55,514 nucleotides of DNA from assembly GCA_019639015.1 (NCBI GenBank), contig JAHBSS010000006.1, forward strand, positions 1-55,514. The letters run 5' to 3'. Shown in pieces: positions 34,158 through 43,016 of the stretch. How positions within the stretch are numbered: the first letter of the stretch is position 1; each line of letters starts with the position of its first letter. A model generated the notes under the pieces. It was not told the origin of the DNA and made no database searches. It saw only the letters and a list, made by a program, of their open reading frames with translations. The stretch is from Cryobacterium sp. (GTDB taxonomy: Bacteria; Actinomycetota; Actinomycetes; Actinomycetales; Microbacteriaceae). Made by a program: the position numbers and the translations under genes.

Positions 34158-35576
34158 GTGGAACCTACAGCTTTTGAAAGAACGGTTCCCGCAGAATCGA
34201 TGATCGCCGAATCTCTAAGAGATTCCCGACTCGCGACATTCTGGATTGATGAACTGAACGCGGCAACTTGGCCGGCATTCTCCGGTAGCGCCAAATACGA
34301 CCTTGTTGTTGTTGGTGGCGGTTTCTTGGGGTTATGGACTGCACTACAGGCAAAGCAACGGGATCCCGGCCGATCAGTCGCTCTCGTTGAGGCCAATCGA
34401 ATTGGCTGGGCAGCATCCGGTCGAAACGGAGGCTTTTGCGAAGCGACTCTTACTCACGGTGAACTCAATGGTCGCCGCAGGTTCCCGAAAGAGCTCGCGC
34501 AACTGGACCGGCTCGGCTTGCAAAACCTCGACGAGATCGAGCAAGAAGTGAAGCGATTGAAATTGCAATGCGATTTCGAGCGCACCGGAGCGCTTGCCGT
34601 TGCGGTAGAGCCATACCAAGTTGCCGAGCTCGAAGAAGAGCGTGATGTGGAGGGACTGCAGTATTTCGACGAAGGTCAAATGCGAGCTGAAATAGCTTCA
34701 CCAACCTACCTCGCCGGGCTCTGGGCTGTCGAAGATACTGCGATGATTCACCCGGGGAAGCTAGCCCATGAACTTGCGAGGGCTTGCGCGGATGCTGGCG
34801 TCGATATTTTTGAGGAGTCAAAAGCTCTCGGACTTGAAAGCACTCGAACTGGCCCGGTGACAGTACGCCTAGAATCGGGAGAATTGGTCGCCGAAAAGGT
34901 GGCCCTTGCCACAAACGCGTTCCCTTCACTCTTGAAGCGATACCGCTGGCACACAGTGCCGGTCTACGATTACGTGCTCATGACCGAGCCGCTTTCAAAT
35001 GCGCAAATGGATTCGATCGGTTGGAAACGTCGTCAAGGGGTTGCCGACACTGCAAACCAATTCCACTACTACAGACTCACGAAAGATAATCGAATCCTGT
35101 TTGGTGGCTACGACGCGATCTATCACTTCGGTGGCAAGATCAAGCCAGAATATGAGGACCGTCCAGCATCCCACCGGATGCTTGCAAGCCACTTCTTCAC
35201 TACCTTTCCGCAACTCGAGGGAATCAAGTTCACCCACCGCTGGGCCGGTGTGATCGACACTTGCGCAAGGTTCACGGCGTTCTACGGTCACGGTCGGGAC
35301 GGCCGTGTTGCGCACTCCGCGGGGTTCACGGGTCTGGGGGTCGCCGGAACCAGATTTGCCGCCAACGTCATGCTCGACCAACTTTCGGGTGAAAACACGG
35401 AGCGCACAGAACTGCAAATGATCAAGTCGCTTCCGATCCCGTTCCCACCAGAACCGTTCGCCTGGATGGGAGTCGAGGTTTCTCGATGGGCGCTAAACCG
35501 CGCAGACCACAATAAAGGCAAACGCAATCTCGTGCTCAGAACACTGGATGCCGTTGGACTTGGGTTTGACTCGTGA
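34158..35576 (+). CDS. FAD-dependent oxidase, DAO/PuuB-like
   Basis: 472 residues; GTG start with ACAGG upstream. FAD-binding VVVGGGFLGLWTALQAKQ near residue 50, then VALVEANRIGWAASGRNGGFCEA (GG doublet, covalent-type DAO family), and C-terminal HSAGFTGLGVAGT. The C-terminal half reads HRWAGVIDTCARFTAFYGHG. Closest in style to gamma-glutamylputrescine oxidase (PuuB) or related amine/amino-acid oxidases; substrate not established. The cupin gene overlaps its stop. The pair is inserted between DUF2469 and yraN. Confidence 0.85.
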   Translation: MEPTAFERTVPAESMIAESLRDSRLATFWIDELNAATWPAFSGSAKYDLVVVGGGFLGLWTALQAKQRDPGRSVALVEANRIGWAASGRNGGFCEATLTHGELNGRRRFPKELAQLDRLGLQNLDEIEQEVKRLKLQCDFERTGALAVAVEPYQVAELEEERDVEGLQYFDEGQMRAEIASPTYLAGLWAVEDTAMIHPGKLAHELARACADAGVDIFEESKALGLESTRTGPVTVRLESGELVAEKVALATNAFPSLLKRYRWHTVPVYDYVLMTEPLSNAQMDSIGWKRRQGVADTANQFHYYRLTKDNRILFGGYDAIYHFGGKIKPEYEDRPASHRMLASHFFTTFPQLEGIKFTHRWAGVIDTCARFTAFYGHGRDGRVAHSAGFTGLGVAGTRFAANVMLDQLSGENTERTELQMIKSLPIPFPPEPFAWMGVEVSRWALNRADHNKGKRNLVLRTLDAVGLGFDS

Positions 35577-35911
35577 ACGGTGAATCACCAAATTTCACCA
35601 AAGCGCTATCGATAGAAGTTCCACTAGATCCAATCGACGCCGCTCAGGTTGTTTCTGGTTCGCCTTCAGCAGGTGCAGTTGGTTTAGGCGAGTTCGACAG
35701 CAGGGAATACGGAGTTTGGGAGCACACCGTTGGTGTTTCCACTGACGTCGAAGTCGATGAAGTATTTGTCGTGCTCAAGGGGTCCGCAATTCTAAGCTTC
35801 GAGGACGGCTCATCGGTTGAACTGCGTGCTGGCTCTGTCGGTAGATTGCGTGGGGGCCAGCGCACCACTTGGGATGTCCGCGAAGTTCTTAGGAAGATCT
35901 ACCTCAGCTAG
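35573..35911 (+). CDS. Cupin_3 (DUF861-type) domain protein
   Basis: 112 residues, single small cupin: YGVWEHTVGVSTDVEVDEVFVVLKGSAILSFEDG, then AGSVGRLRGGQRTTWDVREVLRKIYL. The final W-x-V/T...RK-x-Y is the mark of the Cupin_3 group (ureidoglycine aminohydrolase-like fold). The His usually following E-V-D-E is not present, so metal binding is doubtful. GTGA overlap with the oxidase gene indicates coupled translation. Such cupins accompany amine oxidases in polyamine catabolism clusters; the role is unproven. Confidence 0.82.
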   Translation: MNGESPNFTKALSIEVPLDPIDAAQVVSGSPSAGAVGLGEFDSREYGVWEHTVGVSTDVEVDEVFVVLKGSAILSFEDGSSVELRAGSVGRLRGGQRTTWDVREVLRKIYLS

Positions 35912-36006
35912 CTCTTCCGTTTAGCGAGCGAGTCCTCCACAAGGGCGCCTTCGAATCCCAGGCAACGAGTCATGCCCGAATTGGCTCTTAGCGCTAGTTC
36001 GCGCTT

Positions 36007-36012
36007 CAGGAT
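36007..36012 (+). promoter_or_regulatory. -10 element of a leaderless promoter (yraN-comM-dprA)
   Basis: CAGGAT followed by six bases and the GTG of the yraN gene. Confidence 0.4.
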
Positions 36013-36018
36013 TCATGC

Positions 36019-36375
36019 GTGGCGATAAAGGATGAACTCGGGAGACTCGGCGAAACAATTGCGGCGGGATATTTGGAGCGCTGTGGACTTCGCATCATTG
36101 ACCGGAATTGGCGATGCAAGCAAGGCGAACTGGACCTCGTTGCTATCGACGGAACTCAAACGGTTTTCGTCGAGGTTAAAGCGCGATCGAGTGTTGCGTT
36201 CGGGCATCCATTTGAAGCGATTACGCCAGTCAAACTTCGACGGCTTCGAGCGCTTGCCGGTCAGTGGCGAGAACAACACCCTGAAGCTACCGGGGGTTAC
36301 CGAATCGACGCGGTTGCAGTGCTTTGGGAGGGTGAGCCTCAACCGAAGGTCGAACATCTAAAGGGAATCCGATAG
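36019..36375 (+). CDS. YraN/UPF0102 nuclease-fold protein
   Basis: 118 residues. The endonuclease-like core GELDLVAIDGTQTVFVEVKAR carries the D...E-x-K pattern of the PD-(D/E)XK fold, preceded by GRLGETIAAGYLERCG. The usual neighbours in actinobacteria are rnhB/DUF2469 upstream and comM downstream, as here. The function in vivo is unclear; Holliday-junction or recombination-linked cleavage is a guess from context. Its stop overlaps the comM start (TAGTG). Confidence 0.92.
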   Translation: MAIKDELGRLGETIAAGYLERCGLRIIDRNWRCKQGELDLVAIDGTQTVFVEVKARSSVAFGHPFEAITPVKLRRLRALAGQWREQHPEATGGYRIDAVAVLWEGEPQPKVEHLKGIR

Positions 36376-37907
36376 TGGGTGTCGTTCGAACCAGAGCGGT
36401 TGCTTTGCTCGGGATGGACGGCTCAATCGTTGAAATCGAAGCGGACTACTCCTCGCAATTGCCGAGTTTTGTCATCATTGGGCTTCCGGATGCCGCCCTG
36501 GGCGAAGCGAAAGATCGCGTTCAGACGGCGGTCGCGAACTCGGGTCTTGAGCTTCCAAGTCGAAGGCTTACCGTGAATCTCTCTCCGGCCTCTCTGCCGA
36601 AGCATGGTTCTGGATTCGATCTAGCGATAGCGATTGCGGCGCTGGGTGCAGCAGGAAAGATCGACCCGACAACTACCGAGAAGGTGGTGCACCTTGGTGA
36701 ATTGGGCCTAGACGGAAGACTGCGGCCAATCCCTGGCATCCTTCCAGCAGTTGCAACTGCTGTGGCCGCAGGGATTGAAACAGTCATGGTTCCAAGCGGC
36801 AACGCTCGAGAAGCCGAATTAGTTCCAAACGCAAGGATCGTTCCAGTTGCCTCGCTTAGAGACGCGGCGATTTGGCACGGTGCTCAATTGGAGCCAGTTG
36901 CGGTTGATCCAATTCTGAACTCGACGGTTTCGGTTGAGGAATCCAGACAAATTGACTTTGCCGACGTTGTCGGGGGTACCGACGCAATAGAGGCGATGGT
37001 GGTTGCCGCGGCTGGAGGGCACCATGCGATGTTGCTCGGACCACCCGGTTCAGGCAAAACAATGCTCGCCGAACGGCTACCAGGAATACTGCCGGATCTC
37101 GACGTTCATGCCGCTTTAGAAGTCAGTTCGGTACGCTCCTTGAGCGGTATGGCGGTTGGTGATCGACTTCAATCTCGTCCACCATTTGAAGCGCCTCACC
37201 ACACGGCAACCGCAGCTTCCCTCATCGGCGGGGGAAGCAGAAACATTCGACCGGGTGCTGCTGCGCGTGCAAGTGGCGGTGTGTTATTTCTGGATGAAGC
37301 ACCAGAATTCAATTCCTCGGTACTGGATTCCTTGCGCCAACCACTCGAATCGGGAGTGATTACAATCAACCGTGCGAACGCCGTCGCACATTTTCCTGGA
37401 AAATTCCAGCTCCTGCTAGCGGCTAACCCTTGCCCGTGCGGGCAGTACGGAGCAAGAGATTCGGAATGTACGTGTCCTCCCGCGGCTAGAAGGCGATATC
37501 TGGGTCGACTTTCTGGACCGCTACTTGATCGAATAGACATACAGCTTCGAGTCGAACGGGTTACAACCGCTGCGTTGCGAATTAGTACCGAAGGGCCTCG
37601 AATAACTACCGCCGTCGCAAAAACGCGAGTTCAGGAAGCGAGAGCAGCTTCCAAGTCGCGACTCGAAGGCACTCCATGGGACCGAAACTCGATGGTTCCC
37701 GGCTCGTGGCTTCGAGGATCCAAGTTTCGGCTTGAGCCGAATCGAACGAGATCTCTTGATCGAGCGTTGGAACGCGGCGGCATCACGATGCGTGGTTATG
37801 ACCGAGTGTTGAGGCTTGCATGGACCTTAGCCGATTTAGAGGCAGCCACTCGCCCAACTTCAGATCACATCGGCCGAGCTCTTTACTTACGGAAAGGAAT
37901 AATGTGA
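36375..37907 (+). CDS. comM: YifB/ComM family Mg-chelatase-like AAA+ ATPase
   Basis: 510 residues. N-terminal Lon-like domain with LPSFVIIGLPDAALGEAKDR, Walker A GPPGSGKTM near residue 218, RPPFEAPHHTATAASLIGGG, Walker B GVLFLDEAPEF, and a cysteine cluster NPCPCGQYGARDSECTCPP. In naturally competent bacteria ComM is a hexameric helicase promoting branch migration during transformation. Present in many non-competent species too. dprA overlaps its stop, linking two DNA-processing genes. Confidence 0.94.
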   Translation: MGVVRTRAVALLGMDGSIVEIEADYSSQLPSFVIIGLPDAALGEAKDRVQTAVANSGLELPSRRLTVNLSPASLPKHGSGFDLAIAIAALGAAGKIDPTTTEKVVHLGELGLDGRLRPIPGILPAVATAVAAGIETVMVPSGNAREAELVPNARIVPVASLRDAAIWHGAQLEPVAVDPILNSTVSVEESRQIDFADVVGGTDAIEAMVVAAAGGHHAMLLGPPGSGKTMLAERLPGILPDLDVHAALEVSSVRSLSGMAVGDRLQSRPPFEAPHHTATAASLIGGGSRNIRPGAAARASGGVLFLDEAPEFNSSVLDSLRQPLESGVITINRANAVAHFPGKFQLLLAANPCPCGQYGARDSECTCPPAARRRYLGRLSGPLLDRIDIQLRVERVTTAALRISTEGPRITTAVAKTRVQEARAASKSRLEGTPWDRNSMVPGSWLRGSKFRLEPNRTRSLDRALERGGITMRGYDRVLRLAWTLADLEAATRPTSDHIGRALYLRKGIM

Positions 37908-39175
37908 CAAGAATTCTCGGGCTACCGGAAGCCGAAGTTGTTCCGCTTGTTGCTGCAGTTTCGAGACAAGAAATTAGTCGAGACCAAGCGCGAGAGCGGT
38001 TTTCACTGGCCGCTTGGTCGAACATTGCTGAGCCCGGCGATCGAACCGCGAAAGCACTAATCGCAGCAATGGGTGCGGAATCGGCGCTAAGTTCTGTCGT
38101 TTCGAGGCAAGCCCCAGAAACCGTATTGGAACGCCTAAAATCCAATTTCAACTCAGTTGAGAAGTCTCTCGAATCAACTGGCGTGACCCAAAGCATCGTG
38201 CCGGAACTCTGCGAAGAAGAACTCAAGCTAGCGTTCGACCGGTGGTTACCTAGGGTCAAGTCGAGTGTCGTGCTATTGGCACTCAAGCAGGCAGCCCGCT
38301 TCGATGTGAAATTTGTAATTCCTAGCGACGATGAATGGCCCATAGGGTTTTCTGATCTCGGTCCACATGAGCCGGTCGGGCTTTGGTTGCGCGGCAGTGA
38401 TTCAGTGTTGCGGGCGGCCAATAACTCGATCTCGCTCGTTGGGGCTAGAGCCGCTACGGGCTACGGCGAACACATAACCATGGAAGCATCCGCTGGACTA
38501 GTGGATCGTGGTTATGCAATCGTCTCTGGGGCGGCTTACGGAATCGACGGGATGGCTCATCGGGCGGCACTAGCGAGCGCTGGCCACACTATTGCTGTAT
38601 TGGCAGGAGGACTCGATCGCTTCTACCCAAGTGGGCACGAAGAGCTCCTCACCCGAATAGTGAAAACAGGGTCCGTGATTTCCGAATTACCTTGTGGTGC
38701 GGCTCCGACCAAATGGCGCTTCCTTCAGAGAAACAGGTTGATCGCGGGGATCAGCCAAGCCACAGTAGTTATGGAAGCGGGTTGGCGGTCCGGGTCCCTC
38801 AATACCGCAGGTCATGCTGCGGCGATCGGTCGGCCGCTAGGCGCCGTGCCTGGGCCGGTTACGAGTGCTGCCTCAGCCGGTTGCCACCGGTTGATCCGCG
38901 AGTTCGGCGCGACTTGTGTCACAACTGCTGCCGAGATGGCCGAACTTGCTCCATTTGACGGTAACTTACCCGCGCAAATCGAGAACGCGGCTATTGAGGA
39001 TCCCGCGATCACCCGACTAAGGGATGCCATGAGCCGCAAAACCGCACGGCCTGTCGATTTGCTCGCCTTAAGTTCCGGGTTATCTGTCGGACAAGTGCAG
39101 TCCGCACTCGGAGAGTTACAACTCGATGGGGCCGTGAAAGAACGAGAGTCGGGTTGGGTTCTCACTACGGTCTAG
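37904..39175 (+). CDS. dprA: DNA-processing protein DprA
   Basis: 423 residues from the GTG at 37904 (overlapping the comM stop, GGAAAGGA upstream). An N-terminal ~130-residue helical part is followed by the Rossmann core: SLVGARAATGYGEHITMEASA, IVSGAAYGIDGMAHRAAL, PKWR-type APTKWRFLQRNRLIAGIS and EAGWRSGSLNTAGHAAAIGRPLGAVPGPV. A winged-helix follows at the C-terminus (LSVGQVQSALGELQLDG). It protects single-stranded DNA and loads RecA. Other competence genes are not in the window. Confidence 0.95.
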   Translation: MTRILGLPEAEVVPLVAAVSRQEISRDQARERFSLAAWSNIAEPGDRTAKALIAAMGAESALSSVVSRQAPETVLERLKSNFNSVEKSLESTGVTQSIVPELCEEELKLAFDRWLPRVKSSVVLLALKQAARFDVKFVIPSDDEWPIGFSDLGPHEPVGLWLRGSDSVLRAANNSISLVGARAATGYGEHITMEASAGLVDRGYAIVSGAAYGIDGMAHRAALASAGHTIAVLAGGLDRFYPSGHEELLTRIVKTGSVISELPCGAAPTKWRFLQRNRLIAGISQATVVMEAGWRSGSLNTAGHAAAIGRPLGAVPGPVTSAASAGCHRLIREFGATCVTTAAEMAELAPFDGNLPAQIENAAIEDPAITRLRDAMSRKTARPVDLLALSSGLSVGQVQSALGELQLDGAVKERESGWVLTTV

Positions 39176-39214
39176 CGCGTCGGGCGAGCATAGAAATATT
39201 CTCTCGATGCGCTC

Positions 39215-39220
39215 TAGGCT
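39215..39220 (+). promoter_or_regulatory. -10 element of a leaderless promoter (metallophosphoesterase)
   Basis: TAGGCT followed by six bases and the ATG at 39227. Confidence 0.55.
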
Positions 39221-39226
39221 TGGCGA

Positions 39227-40159
39227 ATGGTCCAGCTAGGTCAGTATCCGTCGGCGCAACACGTAATTGCACACATTAGCGACACCCATTTCTTGGGGGG
39301 CGGTCGAGCGCTATACGGAAAAGTCGATGTCGCAAAACACTTGACTGAAGCCCTAGCCCAACTCGAGAGGGCAGACGCCCAGCCAGAAGCGATCGTGTTC
39401 ACTGGAGACCTAGCCGACCTCGGGGAGCCAGATGCCTACACCAGACTCCGAAAGATCGTTGAACCCGTCGCCGCACGCCTTGGCGCGCAAATAATTTGGG
39501 TCATGGGCAATCATGACGAGCGCATCCAGTATTCACAGCAACTGTTTGACAACGAAGGAAGTGACGAACCGCAAGATCGGGTTTACGACATTGGTGGGCT
39601 CCGTTTGATCGTCCTCGACAGTTCAGTTCCTGGATTCCACCACGGCGACCTCACTGACCAGCAACTTGCTTGGCTTTCGAAAGAACTTGAGAAACCCGCA
39701 ACGCACGGAACGCTACTGGCACTACATCATCCGCCGATTCCGACCCCGCTTCTTGAAGCAATGGGCATGCTCGAACTTCACGACCAAGACCGCCTTGAGC
39801 GCGTCATCAAAGGAACGGATGTTCGCGGCATTCTTGCCGGTCACTTGCATTACACAACCCACAGCACGTTTGCCGGAATCCCCGTGTCTGTAGCGGCGGC
39901 GACCTGTTACACGCTTGATCTTTCCGCTGGTGATCGGATCCTCTCCGGTGTTGACCACGGCCAAGCGTTCAACATGGTTCACGTTTACGAAGACCGGATC
40001 GTTCATTCGGTTATCCCGGTGGGCACGACTGAAGAAGTGACCGGATTCTCGGGAGAGAACTGGCCAGTAATCGAAGGTATGACTCCTGCGCAACGATTGG
40101 CAGCATTCTCTTCAAAGTCATCCGATTTCAATTCTGCTGAAGCGGCAAGCTCCAATTAG
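39227..40159 (+). CDS. Calcineurin-like metallophosphoesterase (CpdA-like)
   Basis: 310 residues. All five metal motifs are seen: HISDTHFL (D-x-H), VFTGDLADLG (GD), MGNHDER (GNHD), LALHHPPIP (H) and LAGHLHYTTH (GH-x-H). This is the class III cyclic-nucleotide phosphodiesterase pattern (CpdA/Icc, Rv0805). The substrate might be cAMP, another cyclic nucleotide or a phosphodiester; many relatives are broad. It is an isolated insertion between dprA and xerC. Confidence 0.88.
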   Translation: MVQLGQYPSAQHVIAHISDTHFLGGGRALYGKVDVAKHLTEALAQLERADAQPEAIVFTGDLADLGEPDAYTRLRKIVEPVAARLGAQIIWVMGNHDERIQYSQQLFDNEGSDEPQDRVYDIGGLRLIVLDSSVPGFHHGDLTDQQLAWLSKELEKPATHGTLLALHHPPIPTPLLEAMGMLELHDQDRLERVIKGTDVRGILAGHLHYTTHSTFAGIPVSVAAATCYTLDLSAGDRILSGVDHGQAFNMVHVYEDRIVHSVIPVGTTEEVTGFSGENWPVIEGMTPAQRLAAFSSKSSDFNSAEAASSN

Positions 40160-40208
40160 TTCGGCGAGGCAGTCCGGATTGCCTCGTTTCTTGAATGAGC
40201 ATTAAAGA

Positions 40209-41111
40209 GTGGATTTGCGAAAAGCGATTGAGAGTTTCATTGAAGCGAAATCGCTTGAGCAAGGGCTCAGCCAAAACACCTTGAAGTCGTATCGATCAGA
40301 CCTTGAAACGCTAGCTGAGTTCTCTGAAACGAGATTGAAATCGAAACTGGGCGAATTAGACCTTGAATTATTCCGTGACTGGCTTTGGGACGGGTCGGGC
40401 AGGAACCTCGCCAAGTCAACTCTTGCAAGACGGATAGCTGCATTGCGAAGTTTCACAGGTTGGGCAAAAACGGCGGGACTCATTGAAGCCGACCCGGGAT
40501 TGAGATTGCGCACCCCCAAACCAGATCAACACTTGCCAAGGGTGCTAACTCGAAACCAGATCGATGACCTCCTTTCAAGCCTTAGTTTGCTTGCTGAAAC
40601 GGGGGATCCCATTTCGATTAGAAACCATGCGATTGTTGAGTTGCTTTACGCCTCCGCACTGAGAGTTTCGGAACTCGTCGGATTGGATCTTGGCTCGATC
40701 GATTTTGAGCGACTGACAATTCGAGTGCTAGGTAAGGGATCGAAAGAGCGAGTCGTGCCGTTTGGACTCCCGGCAAAAGATGCGCTCACGAACTACATCG
40801 ATTCGGCACGTCCGAAACTGCTTGAACGTTCGACCAACGCTGTGTTCTTGGGAACCAGGGGCCAGAGGTTAGGGGTCAGAAGCGTCTACCAATTGATCGC
40901 CGAGCTGCTCAGTGACATCCCGGGTAGTGGTCCAAACGGGCCGCATGCGTTGCGCCACACTGCCGCGACGCACCTGCTGGATGGTGGTGCAGACCTCAGG
41001 ACCGTCCAAGAAATGCTTGGTCACTCGAATCTTGGCACTACCCAGATATACACCCACGTGTCAGCGGAGCGATTGAAAGAAAGCTACCGTGCATCTCATC
41101 CAAGAGCCTGA
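40209..41111 (+). CDS. xerC: Tyrosine recombinase XerC
   Basis: 300 residues, usual Xer length. N-terminal core-binding domain (SFIEAKSLEQGLSQNTLKSY), catalytic Arg in ASALRVSELVGLDL, Lys in LGKGSKERVVPFG, then HALRHTAATHLLDGGADL (H-x-x-R), LGHSNLGTTQIYTHV with His and nucleophile Tyr281. With XerD it resolves chromosome dimers at dif. Its place between dprA and rpsB is conserved in actinobacteria, so it is not taken as a phage integrase. Confidence 0.94.
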   Translation: MDLRKAIESFIEAKSLEQGLSQNTLKSYRSDLETLAEFSETRLKSKLGELDLELFRDWLWDGSGRNLAKSTLARRIAALRSFTGWAKTAGLIEADPGLRLRTPKPDQHLPRVLTRNQIDDLLSSLSLLAETGDPISIRNHAIVELLYASALRVSELVGLDLGSIDFERLTIRVLGKGSKERVVPFGLPAKDALTNYIDSARPKLLERSTNAVFLGTRGQRLGVRSVYQLIAELLSDIPGSGPNGPHALRHTAATHLLDGGADLRTVQEMLGHSNLGTTQIYTHVSAERLKESYRASHPRA

Positions 41112-41139
41112 GAGTACGATGCCCAGTTCTTTGAGCCAC

Positions 41140-41664
41140 TCAGAGCAATTTTCGCGTCGGCAAGAGGATCGAACGCATTTCTCCACCCAGATATAGCAGG
41201 GGTGAAACATATTCACCGTCGCGGCGAATTCCAAAATGCAAACACGGTTCACTGCAATGACCGCTTTGAAGGAGCCCGATTTGGTCTCCCTTTTGAACAG
41301 ACTCGCCCACAGTCAGACTTGACGCGACCGGTTCAAAACTCAAGAGCAATCCTCCGTCAACTCGGATCGTTAGGACGCCGCGGTTCACAACGAAACCGCT
41401 GAACCAAACAACCCCGGCGTGAGGGGAGATCACCGGTTGTTCAACAATTCCGGCGAGATCGATTCCACGATGACCCCGCCCGTAAGGGTTCAAGGGGGCG
41501 ACAAACTCTCGAACAACTCTCGTCGGCCCCGCAAGCGGCCAAGTCCATTCGTCCACGCCCGAAGCACTTGCCGGCATTGAAGTTAGCGTGCTCAAGCAGA
41601 CCGAAGCGACAACGAGTGAGCGGCCGAAAAGCGTAATTGCCTTGAAGATTAGAGTTCGTATCAT
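41140..41664 (-). CDS. M23 (LytM-like) peptidase-fold protein, secreted
   Basis: 174 residues with a signal peptide ending near MPASASG. LytM fold: GRGHRGIDLAG provides the first His and the Asp of the H-x3-D motif; GLLQSGHCSEPCLHFGIRRDG corresponds to the usual H-x-H strand, but the first His of that pair is Cys (P-C-L-H). Actinobacterial relatives next to rpsB often read C-L-H-W/F, so the change is probably ancestral. It may still cut peptidoglycan peptides or act as a non-catalytic LytM activator. Divergent from rpsB and convergent with xerC. Confidence 0.85.
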   Translation of the reverse strand: MIRTLIFKAITLFGRSLVVASVCLSTLTSMPASASGVDEWTWPLAGPTRVVREFVAPLNPYGRGHRGIDLAGIVEQPVISPHAGVVWFSGFVVNRGVLTIRVDGGLLLSFEPVASSLTVGESVQKGDQIGLLQSGHCSEPCLHFGIRRDGEYVSPLLYLGGEMRSILLPTRKLL

Positions 41665-41760
41665 TCAAGCAATACTTCTGCAGTCCGAGTATCAGATTTC
41701 AATCACTCGGCAGGCTCGGAGTGCGCAGCTGTCGGGTTCCTTCGTGGAGGACTCTGGTGC

Positions 41761-41951
41761 TAGAATTGTTACCGCAATCCGTCACCGGATTGACTACGCG
41801 TGTCTAAAGCGCAATCTGCGCACAAGCTCCCATCAGTCTCGACAAGCTCGGGCGGGAACTTGTCAGGCACCAGGTTTCACATCAATTGTTGTGAAAGAAA
41901 ACTGAGAATGTGCGAATGCTAGAGAGTTTCGCACGAGAAAAGGAGACGGCT
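41761..41951 (+). promoter_or_regulatory. rpsB promoter -10 and structured leader
   Basis: TAGAAT at 41761-41766 is a strong -10, giving a leader of roughly 180 bases. Four hairpins can be drawn: CAATCCG/CGGATTG (41775-41792, loop of 4), GACAAG/CTTGTC (41841-41864), TTTCACA/TGTGAAA (41875-41896) and GTGCGAA/TTCGCAC (41910-41934). The last ends just before AAAAGGAG. Leaders of rpsB in other bacteria are feedback targets of S2; this one may be too. Confidence 0.6.
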
Positions 41952-42941
41952 ATGGCCGTTGTAACCATTCGCCAGTTGCTCGACAGCGGAGTCCATTTCG
42001 GCCACCAGACCAGACGCTGGAACCCAAAAATGAAGCGCTTCATTCTGACCGAACGCGCCGGCTCACACATTATCGACCTTCAGCAGTCTTTGAGCTACAT
42101 CGACAAGACCTACGACTATGTGAAGGAAACGGTAGCCAGAGGCGGCACCATCCTGTTTGTCGGCACCAAGAAACAAGCCCAGAACTCGATTGCAGAGCAA
42201 GCGCAACGCGTCGGTCAACCATTCGTCAACGAGCGTTGGCTCGGTGGGCTACTCACAAACTTCCAGACAATTTCAAAGAGCCTCGCCCGAATGAAGGAAC
42301 TCGAAGAAATCGACTTCGATGACACGACCAAGGGTTACACCAAGAAGGAACTGCTAATCAAACGGCGCGAGCTTGACAAGTTGCACAAGAGCCTCGGCGG
42401 TATCCGTAACCTAAGCCGCACTCCTTCAGCGCTCTGGGTAGTTGACACGAAGAAGGAACACCTAGCTGTCGACGAGGCTCGCAAGCTTGGAATCCCGATC
42501 ATCGCAATTCTTGACACGAACTGCGATCCAGATGAAGTTCAATACCCAATTCCGGGTAACGACGATGCAATCCGTTCGGTTGGGCTTCTAACCAGGATCG
42601 TTGCCGACGCAGCAGCGGAGGGACTCATCCAGCGCCACCAAAAGCCAACAGAGGGTGGTGAAGAAGCAGAACCGCTAGCTGAATGGGAGGCGGAACTGCT
42701 CGGTGCAGGAAATCAGGATCCAGAACAAGAAGCCAAGGATGTTGCCAAGGCTGAAGCAGAACCTGCCACAGAAGAAACAGCTAAGGCAGATTCAGAAAAG
42801 AAGGCAAAGGCTCCCGCTAAGAAGAAGGACGATGGCGCTCAAGTGAACGCAGAGCCAACTGCTCAGGAAGCGGCCCCGAAAGTTGCCGAGTCAGTTTCTG
42901 AACCTGTCGCAGAGGAAGTCGGCGACGGAACTTCCGAGTAA
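41952..42941 (+). CDS. rpsB: Small-subunit ribosomal protein uS2 with long tail
   Basis: 329 residues from [31 protein letters not shown] lies upstream. uS2 proper (~250 residues) includes [35 protein letters not shown] and [14 protein letters not shown]. From about residue 255 on there is an 80-residue Ala/Glu/Lys-rich tail. Actinobacterial uS2 often has a variable tail, so this is unusual only in degree. tsf follows after 75 bases. Confidence 0.97.
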   Translation: MAVVTIRQLLDSGVHFGHQTRRWNPKMKRFILTERAGSHIIDLQQSLSYIDKTYDYVKETVARGGTILFVGTKKQAQNSIAEQAQRVGQPFVNERWLGGLLTNFQTISKSLARMKELEEIDFDDTTKGYTKKELLIKRRELDKLHKSLGGIRNLSRTPSALWVVDTKKEHLAVDEARKLGIPIIAILDTNCDPDEVQYPIPGNDDAIRSVGLLTRIVADAAAEGLIQRHQKPTEGGEEAEPLAEWEAELLGAGNQDPEQEAKDVAKAEAEPATEETAKADSEKKAKAPAKKKDDGAQVNAEPTAQEAAPKVAESVSEPVAEEVGDGTSE

Positions 42942-43016
42942 GGATTCGAAGCAGAGCTAGATTGCTCGGGCTTTGCACTCAGTCTTGAAACACAACACAC
43001 GTTAGAAGGTAGAAAA

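Noticed and set aside
35945-36000. A TTCGAATCCC string resembling a tRNA T-loop between the cupin gene and yraN
   Set aside because: The flanking bases do not form the T-stem, and no anticodon or acceptor stem can be drawn.
36019-39175. yraN-comM-dprA as evidence of natural competence
   Set aside because: These genes are widespread in bacteria not known to take up DNA; no comEA, comEC or pilus genes are in the window.
40209-41111. Tyrosine recombinase as mark of an integrated element
   Set aside because: Length, motifs and position between dprA and rpsB fit the housekeeping XerC; no attachment-site repeats or phage genes are nearby.
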